A stretch of DNA of 10,163 nt from Roseomonas sp. GTDB lineage: Bacteria > Pseudomonadota > Alphaproteobacteria > Acetobacterales > Acetobacteraceae. Each line of letters opens with the position of its first letter. The first letter of the stretch is position 1. Shown here in pieces: positions 1 through 6,565 of the stretch. The notes below the pieces were generated by a model. That model searched no databases and had not been told where the DNA came from. It saw only the letters and a list, made by a program, of their open reading frames with translations. Location of the stretch: contig JADCFR010000282.1 in assembly GCA_020249415.1 (NCBI GenBank), positions 1-10,163 of the forward strand, written 5' to 3'. The position numbers were made by a program, and so were the translations under genes.

Positions 1-61
1 CCTTCAAGGCTTGGCGAATAATGCCATGCCAGCTTGGCGCGCTTTCGGCGGCACTCGACAT
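1..61 (-). CDS. Partial 5' end of an unidentified gene running off the left edge
   Basis: On the minus strand an ATG at 61-59 opens a frame without a stop to the window edge. It encodes 20 residues beginning MSSAAESAPS and ending WHGIIRQALK. A GGAG lies about 11 nt upstream of the ATG, which is slightly far but resembles the GGAG spacing at rne. The frame follows the AEC transporter gene on the same strand after a 75-nt gap, which suits a downstream operon member or independent gene. The sequence has a polar, Ser/Ala-rich start followed by what looks like the beginning of an amphipathic helix. That is too little to assign a family, so no function is proposed. It could also be a chance open frame, since GC-rich DNA has few stops. 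Confidence 0.45.
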   Translation of the reverse strand, partial: MSSAAESAPSWHGIIRQALK

Positions 62-125
62 GATGGGGAAGTCTCCGTTGCAGTAAGAAGGGCTGAGTCT
101 ATGACCAAGCTGCGCGCGCGCCAAG

Positions 126-141
126 CGTGACCCAGGTCACG
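126..141. repeat. Short palindrome over the AEC transporter stop codon
   Basis: CGTGACC and GGTCACG form a perfect 7-bp inverted repeat separated by CA. It covers the TGA stop of the AEC transporter (139-137). There is no T-tract on either side, so it is not a convincing intrinsic terminator. It could be a chance palindrome, a small mRNA 3'-end hairpin or a protein-binding site. Confidence 0.35.
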
Positions 142-1075
142 GCACCGGCACGTCCAACAGCCAGGCCGTGGCCGGGAAGGCGATGGCGGCGATGATGGTG
201 GTGAACAGCACGGCGGCTGAGGCTTCTTCCGCCCCCACGCCCTGACGTTGCGCGAGCAGATAGGCATTGGTCGCGGTGGGCATGGCGGCTAGCAGCACGC
301 CGCAAATCACCCAAAACGGGTCAAGCGCCAGCCAGCTTCCCAGCACGAACCAGACCAGCGCAGGGTAGATGAACAGCTTCGCCGCGGTAATGCCAAAAGC
401 GACTGCAAAAAGCTGTCCGCCAATTTTCAGCCGCGCGAGGGTACCGCCAAGCGCAAATAGTGCCGTTGGTCCGGCAGCATTGCCAAGGAAGGACAGGAAG
501 CGCTCAATCGGCGCGGGGATGGGCAGTTCCAACCCGGCGGAAAGCGCGCCAAGCGCGATGGAAAGGATCACCGGATTGCGCAGCAAGCCACGCAGCCCGG
601 CCATCACGGCCTTGAGGCCCTCACCCTTGGCGGAGGGCGCCATCAGCATGGACCCAAGCGCGATGATCACCGCCACTTCAGCGACAATCGCCATGGCAAC
701 CGGCCCGGCAATGCGCGGCCCCAGCATGGGCAGCATGAGTGGCGGCGCCAGATAGCCAACATTGCCCATGGCGGCAGCCGCGCCAAAGGCGGAACCGATG
801 CGGATATTGCCGCGCGCCACACGCCCGATCAGCATCACCACGGCGAAGATACTCAGGCAGGCCCCCAGATAGCCTGCGAAATAAATGGCATCAAAACTTT
901 CGCGTAAAGGCTGGGCTGCCATCAGCTTGAACAACATCGCGGGTAGCGCGACGTTGAAGCTGAAAAGCCCAATCGCTTCCATCGCCGTGGGCGGCATCCA
1001 TTTGCGCTTCGCCGCGGCGAAACCAAAGGCCACCACCGCGAAAATCGGCAGGCAAAGGGCAAGGAAGGCAAGCAC
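137..1075 (-). CDS. AEC family transporter (auxin efflux carrier / malonate permease-like)
   Basis: Predicted inner-membrane carrier of 312 residues, the usual size for the AEC (auxin efflux carrier) family. Bacterial members include malate/malonate permeases such as MdcF. Hydrophobicity suggests ten membrane helices, roughly at residues 2-21, 35-52, 66-85, 96-116, 125-147, 166-182, 200-215, 222-246, 252-268 and 285-307. Family hallmarks are visible: the NVALPA segment near residues 41-46 in helix 2, RNPVI at 166-170, and MPTATNAYLLA around 265-275. A short polar loop (about 148-160) separates the two five-helix halves. The start is a GTG with no close Shine-Dalgarno. An AGG lies 10 nt upstream in the loop of a strong hairpin that includes the start codon. 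The gene follows prfB by 45 nt on the same strand. Substrate cannot be deduced: auxin in the name is historical, and an organic-acid substrate is only a family-level expectation. Confidence 0.88.
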   Translation of the reverse strand: MLAFLALCLPIFAVVAFGFAAAKRKWMPPTAMEAIGLFSFNVALPAMLFKLMAAQPLRESFDAIYFAGYLGACLSIFAVVMLIGRVARGNIRIGSAFGAAAAMGNVGYLAPPLMLPMLGPRIAGPVAMAIVAEVAVIIALGSMLMAPSAKGEGLKAVMAGLRGLLRNPVILSIALGALSAGLELPIPAPIERFLSFLGNAAGPTALFALGGTLARLKIGGQLFAVAFGITAAKLFIYPALVWFVLGSWLALDPFWVICGVLLAAMPTATNAYLLAQRQGVGAEEASAAVLFTTIIAAIAFPATAWLLDVPVP

Positions 1076-1106
1076 GGCTCGGGAACCTAACCCGGATCAG
1101 CCGTGC
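1072..1106 (-). promoter_or_regulatory. Hairpin spanning the start codon of the AEC transporter gene
   Basis: Read in the mRNA direction (minus strand), GCACGGCT is followed by a four-base bulge (GATC), then CGGG, a seven-base loop TTAGGTT, CCCG and AGCCGTGC. The arms pair perfectly (8 bp plus 4 bp). The GTG start at 1075-1073 lies in the 3' arm and the only Shine-Dalgarno-like AGG is in the loop. The structure could limit initiation at this gene or help end prfB transcription, but no U-tract follows it. Complementarity is seen directly; function is inference. Confidence 0.5.
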
Positions 1107-1120
1107 CGCGAAACATGTCG

Positions 1121-2252
1121 CTATTGCGCCTTGGCGCTGGCTTCGCTGCGAGTCGCGCCAACGCGCGATGCAAGCGATGCGGCCAGGAAATCATCCAGCT
1201 CACCGTCCAGCACCGCAGCCGGATTGCCCTTTTCAACGCCGGTGCGCAGATCCTTCACCATCTGATAGGGCTGTAGCACGTAGCTGCGAATTTGGTGGCC
1301 CCAGCCGATATCGGTCTTGCCGGCTTCGGTCGCGGCATTCACCGCCTCGCGCTTGGACAATTCCAATTCATATAAACGCGCTTTCAGCATGCCCATGGCA
1401 ATGGCGCGGTTGCGATGCTGGCTGCGATCCTGGGTGGACGCCACCACAATCCCGGTCGGGATATGGGTAAAGCGCACACCCGATTCGGTTTTGTTCACAT
1501 GCTGCCCACCGGCGCCAGACGCGCGGAAAGTATCGGTCTTAAGGTCCGCCGGATTGACCTCAATCTCGATCTTATCATCCACCACCGGATAGACGTAGAC
1601 AGAGGCAAAGCTGGTATGCCGCCGCGCCGCCGAATCAAAGGGGCTGATCCGCACCAGCCGGTGCACGCCGCTTTCGGTCTTGAGCCAGCCATAGGCATTG
1701 GGGCCGCTGATTTGAATGGTCGCGGATTTCAGACCTGCCTGTTCGCCGGGGCTTTCTTCCGTCAGCACCACCTTATAGCCATGCTGTTCCGCCCAGCGCG
1801 AATACATGCGCAGCAGCATTTCCGCCCAATCCTGCGCCTCGGTCCCGCCGCTGCCGGAATTCACTTCCAGAAACGCGTCATTGGCATCCGCTTCGCCCGA
1901 TAGCAGGCTTTCAATCTCTCGCTTCTTCGCCTCTGCCGCGAGGCGCTGCAAATCCGCTGTCGCGGCATTGGCGGTATCGGCATCGCCCTCGGCTTCGGCC
2001 AATTCAATCAGGCCGAGCGCATCTCCCACATCGCGTTCCAGGCGCTTTACGCCATCAATCTGTTCGGAAAGCCGCCCACGTTCGCGCATGACGCGCCCCG
2101 CTTCATCGGCATTGTTCCAAAGCGTTGGGTCTTCGACCCGCGCGTTCAATTCTTCAAGACGGCGGACAGAGGCATCCCAGTCAAAGATGCCTCCTCAGCA
2201 GGGCCACCGATGCGGTGATCTGCTCGTGCAGGGATTGGGCGTCAGCGCGCAT
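1121..2252 (-). CDS. prfB: Peptide chain release factor 2 (RF2) with programmed +1 frameshift
   Basis: RF2 recognises UGA and UAA stop codons on the ribosome and triggers peptidyl-tRNA hydrolysis. The gene is split over two frames. ATG at 2252 opens a 23-codon frame ending CAT CTT TGA, with the TGA at 2183-2181. Skipping the T at 2183 joins it to the main frame, which starts GAC TGG GAT at 2182 and runs to 1121. The joined product has 376 residues, close to the E. coli length. The codon-recognition tripeptide SPF falls at about residues 203-205 and the catalytic GGQ at 248-250 in [16 protein letters not shown], almost at the E. coli positions. The residue equivalent to E. coli 246 is Ala, the common bacterial form. 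The N-terminal third is helical and charged as in the family. The ATG lies 9 nt after the PBP1A stop, in the same frame and without a good ribosome-binding site, suggesting translational coupling. A TTG at 2149 in the main frame is internal and not a start. Confidence 0.95.
2180..2195 (-). promoter_or_regulatory. prfB: RF2 autoregulatory +1 frameshift site
   Basis: The minus strand reads AGGAGG, a three-base spacer CAT, the slippery codon CTT, then TGA C. This is the same architecture as the E. coli prfB recoding site: an internal Shine-Dalgarno three bases before CUU, then UGA with C as the following base, a poor termination context. When RF2 is scarce, tRNA-Leu slips +1 on CUU, U is skipped and GAC (Asp) is read, so full-length RF2 is made. 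When RF2 is abundant, a 23-residue peptide is released. The elements are all visible; the mechanism is transferred from E. coli. Confidence 0.95.
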
Positions 2253-2261
2253 GATGAGGGG

Positions 2262-4856
2262 CTAATAGAGCCCGCCGAGGTCCCTGTCGAGGCGGTTGGC
2301 CCCCGGCGCACCGGGCGAGCCAGAACCATCCGCGCGTTCGCTGATGAATTCATCACGCCAACGCTGCGTGCCATTTTCTGTGCCGGGGCGGAAGGGTTCC
2401 ATGATGCTGCCATTGCCGACCGCAACGCGCATCAGCGTCACGCCGGATGGGCGGCGGAAAGGCACGGGCGGGCTACCGGTGAGCGCCGCGCCCACCACTT
2501 CGCGGAAAATCGGCGCGGCATTGCTGCCGCCGGTTTCGTTATTGCCAAGGCTGCGCGGATCATCAAAGCCGATCCAAACCGCGACAACGATATCGGGCGT
2601 GAAGCCAACAAACCAATTATCCTTGAAATCATCCGTGGTGCCGGTCTTGCCGGCCACCGGCCGGCCAAGCCGCGACCCAATGGCATTGGCGGCGGTGCCG
2701 CGCGCCACCACGCCTTCCAGAATGCTCACCATCTGATAGGCCGAAATGGGATCGGTGGCGCGCGGCCTTTCGCCCGCTTCCAGCCGCGGTGGGCCGGCTT
2801 CAGGGCCGGAAGCGCAAGCGGCGCAAGCGCGTTGATCGGCGCGCCAGATCACGCGCCCGCGCCTGTCCTGTACCGAATCGATCAGCGTCGGCGTCACGCG
2901 ATAGCCGCCATTGGCAAAGGCACCATAACCCGCCGCCATGCGGAGCACCGTGGTCTCGCCAGCGCCGAGTGACATCGCCAAATAGCGCGGCATATTGTCA
3001 ATCACGCCAAAGCGCCGCGCCGCATTGGAAACCGCCGCCATGCCGACATGATCGGCAAGCCGTACCGTCACCAGATTGAGGCTGCGCTCCATGGCGCTCC
3101 GCATCGTCACCCAGCCATTATAGGTATTGGCATTGTAGTTTTGCGGGCGCCACAGCCCTTGCGGTGTCATGATTTCCACCGGCTCATCAGGGATTTCCTG
3201 ATTGGGAGGAATGCCCTGTTCCAGCGCGGCGATATAGACAAATGGCTTGAAGGAAGACCCGGGCTGGCGCTGCGCCTGGGCCGCGCGATTGAACCAGGAT
3301 TTTTCCAAAGCCCAACCGCCAACCATCGCCATGACGCGCCCGCTTTGCGGATCAAGCGCCACCACCGCGCCTTCGGCCAAGGGAATTTGCCGAAGCGCGA
3401 GGCGTTCGGGCCGCGCGGGCCGATTACGCTGCGCGGCTTCCGCTGGCAGCGTTTCCACCAATACGACATCGCCGGGGTTGACCACATCCTGCACGCGGCG
3501 CGGCTCGGCCCCCAGGCGACCATCAGGCAAAACGGGCCGCGCCCAGGGGCGCAAATCTTCCAGATAAAGCGTGCCCTGTTGCGGTTCCGCCGGGCGACGC
3601 GGGTCGCGCCGTTCCAGCCAACCAAGCCGCGCTTCCTGCGGCCTCGCTTCCAGCACCACGGCCAGGCGCCATTCGGGCAAAGCGCCGGGCGGGCGCGGCG
3701 TATCGGCCAGCGCCGGCATCCATTCCGTGGTATTAGCCGAAATGCGCGCCATTGGGCCGCGCCAGCCGCCGCGTCGGCGATCATAGCTCATCAGCCCTTC
3801 GCGCAAGGAACGTTCGGCAGCGGCCTGGATGGTGGGGTCAAGGCTGGTGCGCACCACAAGCCCGCCCATGGTAGTCTGTTCCACACCGAAGCGTTGGATC
3901 AATTCGCGACGTACTTCTTCGGTGAAATGCTGGCCGACTTGCAACAAATCCGGCCGGCGCGTGGGCCGCGCCACCAGCGGTTCGGCACGCGCGGCGCGGG
4001 CTTCTTCCGCGGTGATCGCGCGGTCTTCCAGCATGCGTTCAATCACCCAATCGCGCCTCGCCTTGGCGGCATCCGCGCGGCGAATCGGGTGATAATTATT
4101 CGGCGCCTTGGGCAGGGCGGCGAGGTAGGCAACCTCGGCCACCGTCAGCTCATCCAGGCTCTTGTTGAAATAGACCTGCGCGGCGGCGGCCACGCCATAG
4201 GCCTGCTGACCAAGGAAGATTTCATTCAAATAAAGCTCGAGGATGCGATCCTTGCTCAGCGCCTTTTCCATGCGGAGCGCCAGAATCGCTTCCCGCGCCT
4301 TGCGGCTGAAGGACCTGTCCGCGCCCACCAGCATGTTTTTCGCGACCTGCTGGGTGATGGTGGAAGCGCCACTCATGCGCCGCCCGCTGCCATATTGCTC
4401 GGCGGCCTGGATCACGGCGCGCAGAATACCCAAGGGATCAACCCCGGTATGGTCGCGAAAGCGCTGATCCTCGGCCGAGATGAAGGCCTGCTGGACGCGC
4501 TGCGGAATCGCCTCAATCGGGACGAAGATGCGCCTTTCCTGCGCCAATTCGGCCATCAGCCGGCTATCGGCGGCATAGATGCGGCTCATTTGTGGGGGTT
4601 CATATTCCGCGAGCCAACCGTAATCCGGCAGATCCTGCGCGAAATGGTGATAGGCGCCATAGGCCGCGATACCGCCCGCGAGCAGCGCGGCGGCGCCCAG
4701 GCTGAACATCCACCGCAGCATGCTGAAGCGCTGGCGGCGTTTGGGGCGCTTTTCTCGTTTCTGCTTGGCCGGCGGCTCGCTGCGCGGCGGCTCAGCCCCG
4801 GGCGCGGCGCGCTGGGGGTCCAATGGTTGATCGGCGCGCAATTCCGGCGTTGACAT
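2262..4856 (-). CDS. mrcA: Class A penicillin-binding protein 1A (bifunctional glycosyltransferase/transpeptidase)
   Basis: Polymerises lipid II into glycan strands and cross-links the peptides in the periplasm, anchored in the inner membrane. From the ATG at 4856 the product has 864 residues. Residues 1-46 are cytoplasmic, Pro-rich then very basic (KREKRPKRRQR). One membrane helix spans about 47-70. The GT51 glycosyltransferase domain covers about 90-275, with catalytic Glu129 in EDQRFRDHTGVD and downstream GASTITQQ and NEIFLGQQAYGV. An OB-like linker follows at about 350-490. The transpeptidase domain covers about 500-790 with Ser534/Lys537 in SSFK, SLN at 592-594 and KTGT at 737-740. All catalytic motifs are intact. 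A CAAC motif (Cys678, Cys681) sits in a loop before KTGT. An in-frame TTG at 4886 would add ten residues; I prefer the ATG because the TTG has no useful Shine-Dalgarno. The gene lies 55 nt after the amidase and 9 nt before prfB, probably one operon. Confidence 0.93.
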   Translation of the reverse strand: MSTPELRADQPLDPQRAAPGAEPPRSEPPAKQKREKRPKRRQRFSMLRWMFSLGAAALLAGGIAAYGAYHHFAQDLPDYGWLAEYEPPQMSRIYAADSRLMAELAQERRIFVPIEAIPQRVQQAFISAEDQRFRDHTGVDPLGILRAVIQAAEQYGSGRRMSGASTITQQVAKNMLVGADRSFSRKAREAILALRMEKALSKDRILELYLNEIFLGQQAYGVAAAAQVYFNKSLDELTVAEVAYLAALPKAPNNYHPIRRADAAKARRDWVIERMLEDRAITAEEARAARAEPLVARPTRRPDLLQVGQHFTEEVRRELIQRFGVEQTTMGGLVVRTSLDPTIQAAAERSLREGLMSYDRRRGGWRGPMARISANTTEWMPALADTPRPPGALPEWRLAVVLEARPQEARLGWLERRDPRRPAEPQQGTLYLEDLRPWARPVLPDGRLGAEPRRVQDVVNPGDVVLVETLPAEAAQRNRPARPERLALRQIPLAEGAVVALDPQSGRVMAMVGGWALEKSWFNRAAQAQRQPGSSFKPFVYIAALEQGIPPNQEIPDEPVEIMTPQGLWRPQNYNANTYNGWVTMRSAMERSLNLVTVRLADHVGMAAVSNAARRFGVIDNMPRYLAMSLGAGETTVLRMAAGYGAFANGGYRVTPTLIDSVQDRRGRVIWRADQRACAACASGPEAGPPRLEAGERPRATDPISAYQMVSILEGVVARGTAANAIGSRLGRPVAGKTGTTDDFKDNWFVGFTPDIVVAVWIGFDDPRSLGNNETGGSNAAPIFREVVGAALTGSPPVPFRRPSGVTLMRVAVGNGSIMEPFRPGTENGTQRWRDEFISERADGSGSPGAPGANRLDRDLGGLY

Positions 4857-4911
4857 GATGGCGCCTGATACACTTTCCCGCGCCAAAGTGCGACAGTAAC
4901 GCCCTTGTTTT

Positions 4912-6075
4912 TTATCCTGGCGCCACGCGCGGGGCGGAGGGCAGCCATGCTTCCACGGCGCGCGCCAGGCTGGCCGCGATCAGCGCGCGGTGTTCGGGCT
5001 TGCGGAGCGCGGCCTCATCCCCTCGGTCGGATAGGAAGCCCATCTCCACGAGAACGGAGGGCACTTCCGGCGCCTTCAGCACAATGAAGCCAGCTTCGCG
5101 CCGGGGTTTCGGCAGCACATCCACCGTGCGGGTCAATTCGCGCACGGCCACACGGGCGAAGCGGGCGGAATCGCCCAGCGTTTCCTGGCGCATCAGGCTG
5201 AGCAATATCGCCTGCACCTCAGGCGGCACGGAAGGCAGGCTGAGCCCGCCGGCCAGATCGGCATTGTTTTCACGCTGCGCGAGGGCTTCGGCCAGCGGGT
5301 CGCTCGCGGCCTCGGCCAGGGTATAGACACTGGCACCCTTTGCTCCCGGCGCGGAATCGGCATGGAGTGAAATCAGCAGCGCCGCTTCGCGCGTGCGGGC
5401 GAAGGCCACACGATCCGCCAATGAGATGAATTCATCGCGATCCCGCGTCATGGCGACGCGGCATTTGCCGCCTTCCTGCAATTTGCGTCGCAGCGCCTGG
5501 GCGGCGGCCAGCGTCACGCGCTTTTCTTCCGTGCCGCGCCGGCCAATGGCGCCGGGGTCATAGCCGCCATGGCCGGGGTCAATCACCACCAAGGGCAAAG
5601 CGGGGGCGCTGCCTTGCGCGAGGGGCATGTCCCGGCGCGCCGCTGCCGCGAAGGCATCCGTGCTGGCGGGCGCGATTTCCATCAGCAGCCGCCCGGCTGG
5701 ACCCGGCAGGCGGCGTGGCAAGGCAGGGCGCGCCAGTGTCAGGCGCAATTCCTTGGCTTCGGCATCAAATACCGCGCTGGCGACCGGCCCTGCCGAGCCA
5801 AAGCGCGCCGGCCCCTGCCAATTCACGCCGGGCAGGGAGAGCACCAGGCCTGGGGGTTCAGCCAGCGCGCGCCATTCCCAGGAAAGCGGACCTTCCAGCG
5901 TCAGGTTAAGCCGCGCTGCACGGCCTTCGGTGGTCAGGCTTGCGGCATTCACGGTGGCGGCCATGGCCGAAGGGGCGCTGCCCAAGACCACCCCGCCCAA
6001 GCCCAGGAAATGTCGGCGCCTTATGCCCATGCTGGCTCTCATACTGTGGCGGCCCATCCGTGTCATCCGAATCAC
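4912..6075 (-). CDS. N-acetylmuramoyl-L-alanine amidase, AmiC-type, with Tat-like signal
   Basis: Zinc hydrolase that removes stem peptides from muramic acid, normally at the septum during daughter-cell separation. From the GTG at 6075 the product has 387 residues. A twin-arginine signal (RRRHFLGLGG, about residues 19-28) precedes a hydrophobic stretch and a likely cleavage after AMA at 37-39. An AMIN-like beta-rich region (about 45-135) follows, then an Amidase_3 domain (about 162-378). Likely zinc ligands are His169 in DPGHGG, Glu184 in GTEEK and His238 in SLHADS; the catalytic Glu is Glu344 in VEMGFLS. The stretch at about 255-305, with ENNAD, matches the position of the regulatory helix that blocks the active site of AmiB/AmiC-type enzymes until EnvC or NlpD activates them. 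The start is uncertain: the GTG has AGGA four bases upstream, but in-frame ATGs at 6066, 6057, 6042 and 6030 would all keep the signal. First gene of the probable amidase-PBP1A-prfB operon. Confidence 0.9.
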   Translation of the reverse strand: MIRMTRMGRHSMRASMGIRRRHFLGLGGVVLGSAPSAMAATVNAASLTTEGRAARLNLTLEGPLSWEWRALAEPPGLVLSLPGVNWQGPARFGSAGPVASAVFDAEAKELRLTLARPALPRRLPGPAGRLLMEIAPASTDAFAAAARRDMPLAQGSAPALPLVVIDPGHGGYDPGAIGRRGTEEKRVTLAAAQALRRKLQEGGKCRVAMTRDRDEFISLADRVAFARTREAALLISLHADSAPGAKGASVYTLAEAASDPLAEALAQRENNADLAGGLSLPSVPPEVQAILLSLMRQETLGDSARFARVAVRELTRTVDVLPKPRREAGFIVLKAPEVPSVLVEMGFLSDRGDEAALRKPEHRALIAASLARAVEAWLPSAPRVAPG

Positions 6076-6108
6076 GCCATCCTGCCCTTGTGGTGCCTAA
6101 CGCCAGGG

Positions 6109-6114
6109 ATTATG
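6109..6114 (-). promoter_or_regulatory. Candidate -10 element for the amidase-PBP1A-prfB operon
   Basis: The minus strand carries CATAAT about 33 nt upstream of the amidase GTG, the best -10-like hexamer in this GC-rich intergenic region. No good TTGACA-like -35 stands 16-18 bp further upstream: the bases there are GC-rich and lie in one copy of a direct repeat. If the element is used, transcription would begin near 6101. This is a weak motif-based call. Confidence 0.25.
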
Positions 6115-6124
6115 GTGCCCTGTC

Positions 6125-6163
6125 CCGGCGGCATCCGCTGCGGGCGAGAATTCCGGCGGCATC
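6125..6163. repeat. 11-bp direct repeat, two copies 28 bp apart
   Basis: CCGGCGGCATC occurs at 6125-6135 and again at 6153-6163. Both copies are upstream of the candidate amidase -10 element, where a transcription factor could bind. Two exact 11-mers this close in noncoding DNA are unusual but possible by chance in GC-rich sequence. Confidence 0.4.
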
Positions 6164-6258
6164 GTCTGGCGCATGAAGCCCTGAAGGGCAGCGCGCCCCG
6201 CAATGTTCAGCCCCCTGGCCTCTAAAGCCCATGCCCTTGGCGTTGGCTTTGTGGATTT

Positions 6259-6288
6259 GCCGGGGAGTGGCCCTTCCTTCTCGCCGGC
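6259..6288 (+). other. Possible stem-loop in the rne upstream region
   Basis: GCCGGGGAG (6259-6267) can pair with CTCGCCGGC (6280-6288) through eight of nine positions, with one internal G/G mismatch and a 12-base loop. It would form in RNA only if the rne promoter lies further upstream, which I cannot show. Low-confidence structural note. Confidence 0.25.
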
Positions 6289-6527
6289 GCGGCCCGAGGC
6301 GCGCGAAAGCCCCTGCCCTTCATGGCCATGGCCCCCGTCGCGCCCGCCGTCCCGCCTGCGCCTGTGACCTTCGTGGTCCAAGGGTTCTCGGGGCAGGATC
6401 CAGGTGCGCCCACCCTGGGGCCGCTGCGCCACCCCGGCGCCGGTTCCACCGAAGAAGGTCTTCGCCGTCGCATGCCAAAGCACGCCACGCCGCAGTTTGA
6501 TCCTTATTCGGGCCTTGCCACAGATTT

Positions 6528-6551
6528 GCGCCGGCGGCTCAGCCCCGGCGC
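6528..6551 (+). promoter_or_regulatory. rne: Stable hairpin directly before the rne ribosome-binding site
   Basis: GCGCCGG (6528-6534) pairs perfectly with CCGGCGC (6545-6551). Inside, GGC and GCC pair around a TCA loop with C6535 bulged, giving about ten GC-rich base pairs. The stem ends exactly where GGAG (6552-6555), the likely Shine-Dalgarno of rne, begins; the ATG is at 6566. In E. coli the rne leader hairpins make the transcript sensitive to RNase E itself. A similar role here is plausible but not shown. Confidence 0.5.
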
Positions 6552-6565
6552 GGAGACTCCACCCA

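Larger units (their letters stand above)
6076..6565. other. 490-bp divergent intergenic region between amidase and rne
   Basis: No convincing gene is present. The open frames here (for example 6322-6651 on plus and 6222-6488 on minus) are low-complexity Pro/Ala/Arg-rich translations with no domain, typical of GC-rich noise. The region must carry promoters for both directions. I see a CATAAT on minus near 6109-6114, an 11-bp direct repeat at 6125-6163, and several GC-rich inverted repeats on the rne side. The strongest of these abuts the rne ribosome-binding site (6528-6551). Other possible stems lie at 6259-6267/6280-6288 and 6426-6430/6440-6444. No clear sigma-70 promoter is visible for rne. 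A long structured rne leader would fit the autoregulated leaders known from enterobacterial rne, but that is an analogy. Confidence 0.6.

Noticed and set aside
4..267. 87-codon minus-strand frame over the end of the AEC gene
   Set aside because: It overlaps the transporter out of frame, and its translation is Pro/Ser/Arg/Cys-rich noise. The other frame opening at 61 looks more gene-like.
2181..2183. prfB as a frameshifted pseudogene
   Set aside because: The internal stop is embedded in a complete recoding site (AGGAGG, spacer, CTT TGA C) and the rest of RF2 is intact, so this is programmed frameshifting and not decay.
1806..2972. 388-codon plus-strand frame across prfB and PBP1A
   Set aside because: It lies antisense to two well-supported genes and has no domain. 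It arises from low stop-codon frequency in GC-rich DNA.
3048..4853. Long 601-codon open frame antisense to PBP1A
   Set aside because: It is the shadow of a GC-rich gene: the translation has no domain and is rich in His/Arg/Gly/Ala, while the opposite strand encodes an intact PBP1A with all catalytic motifs.
6404..6565. In-frame ATG that would lengthen RNase E by 54 residues
   Set aside because: The extension has no similarity to RNase E, has no good ribosome-binding site, and would translate the hairpin next to the real ribosome-binding site. The conserved N-terminus begins at 6566.
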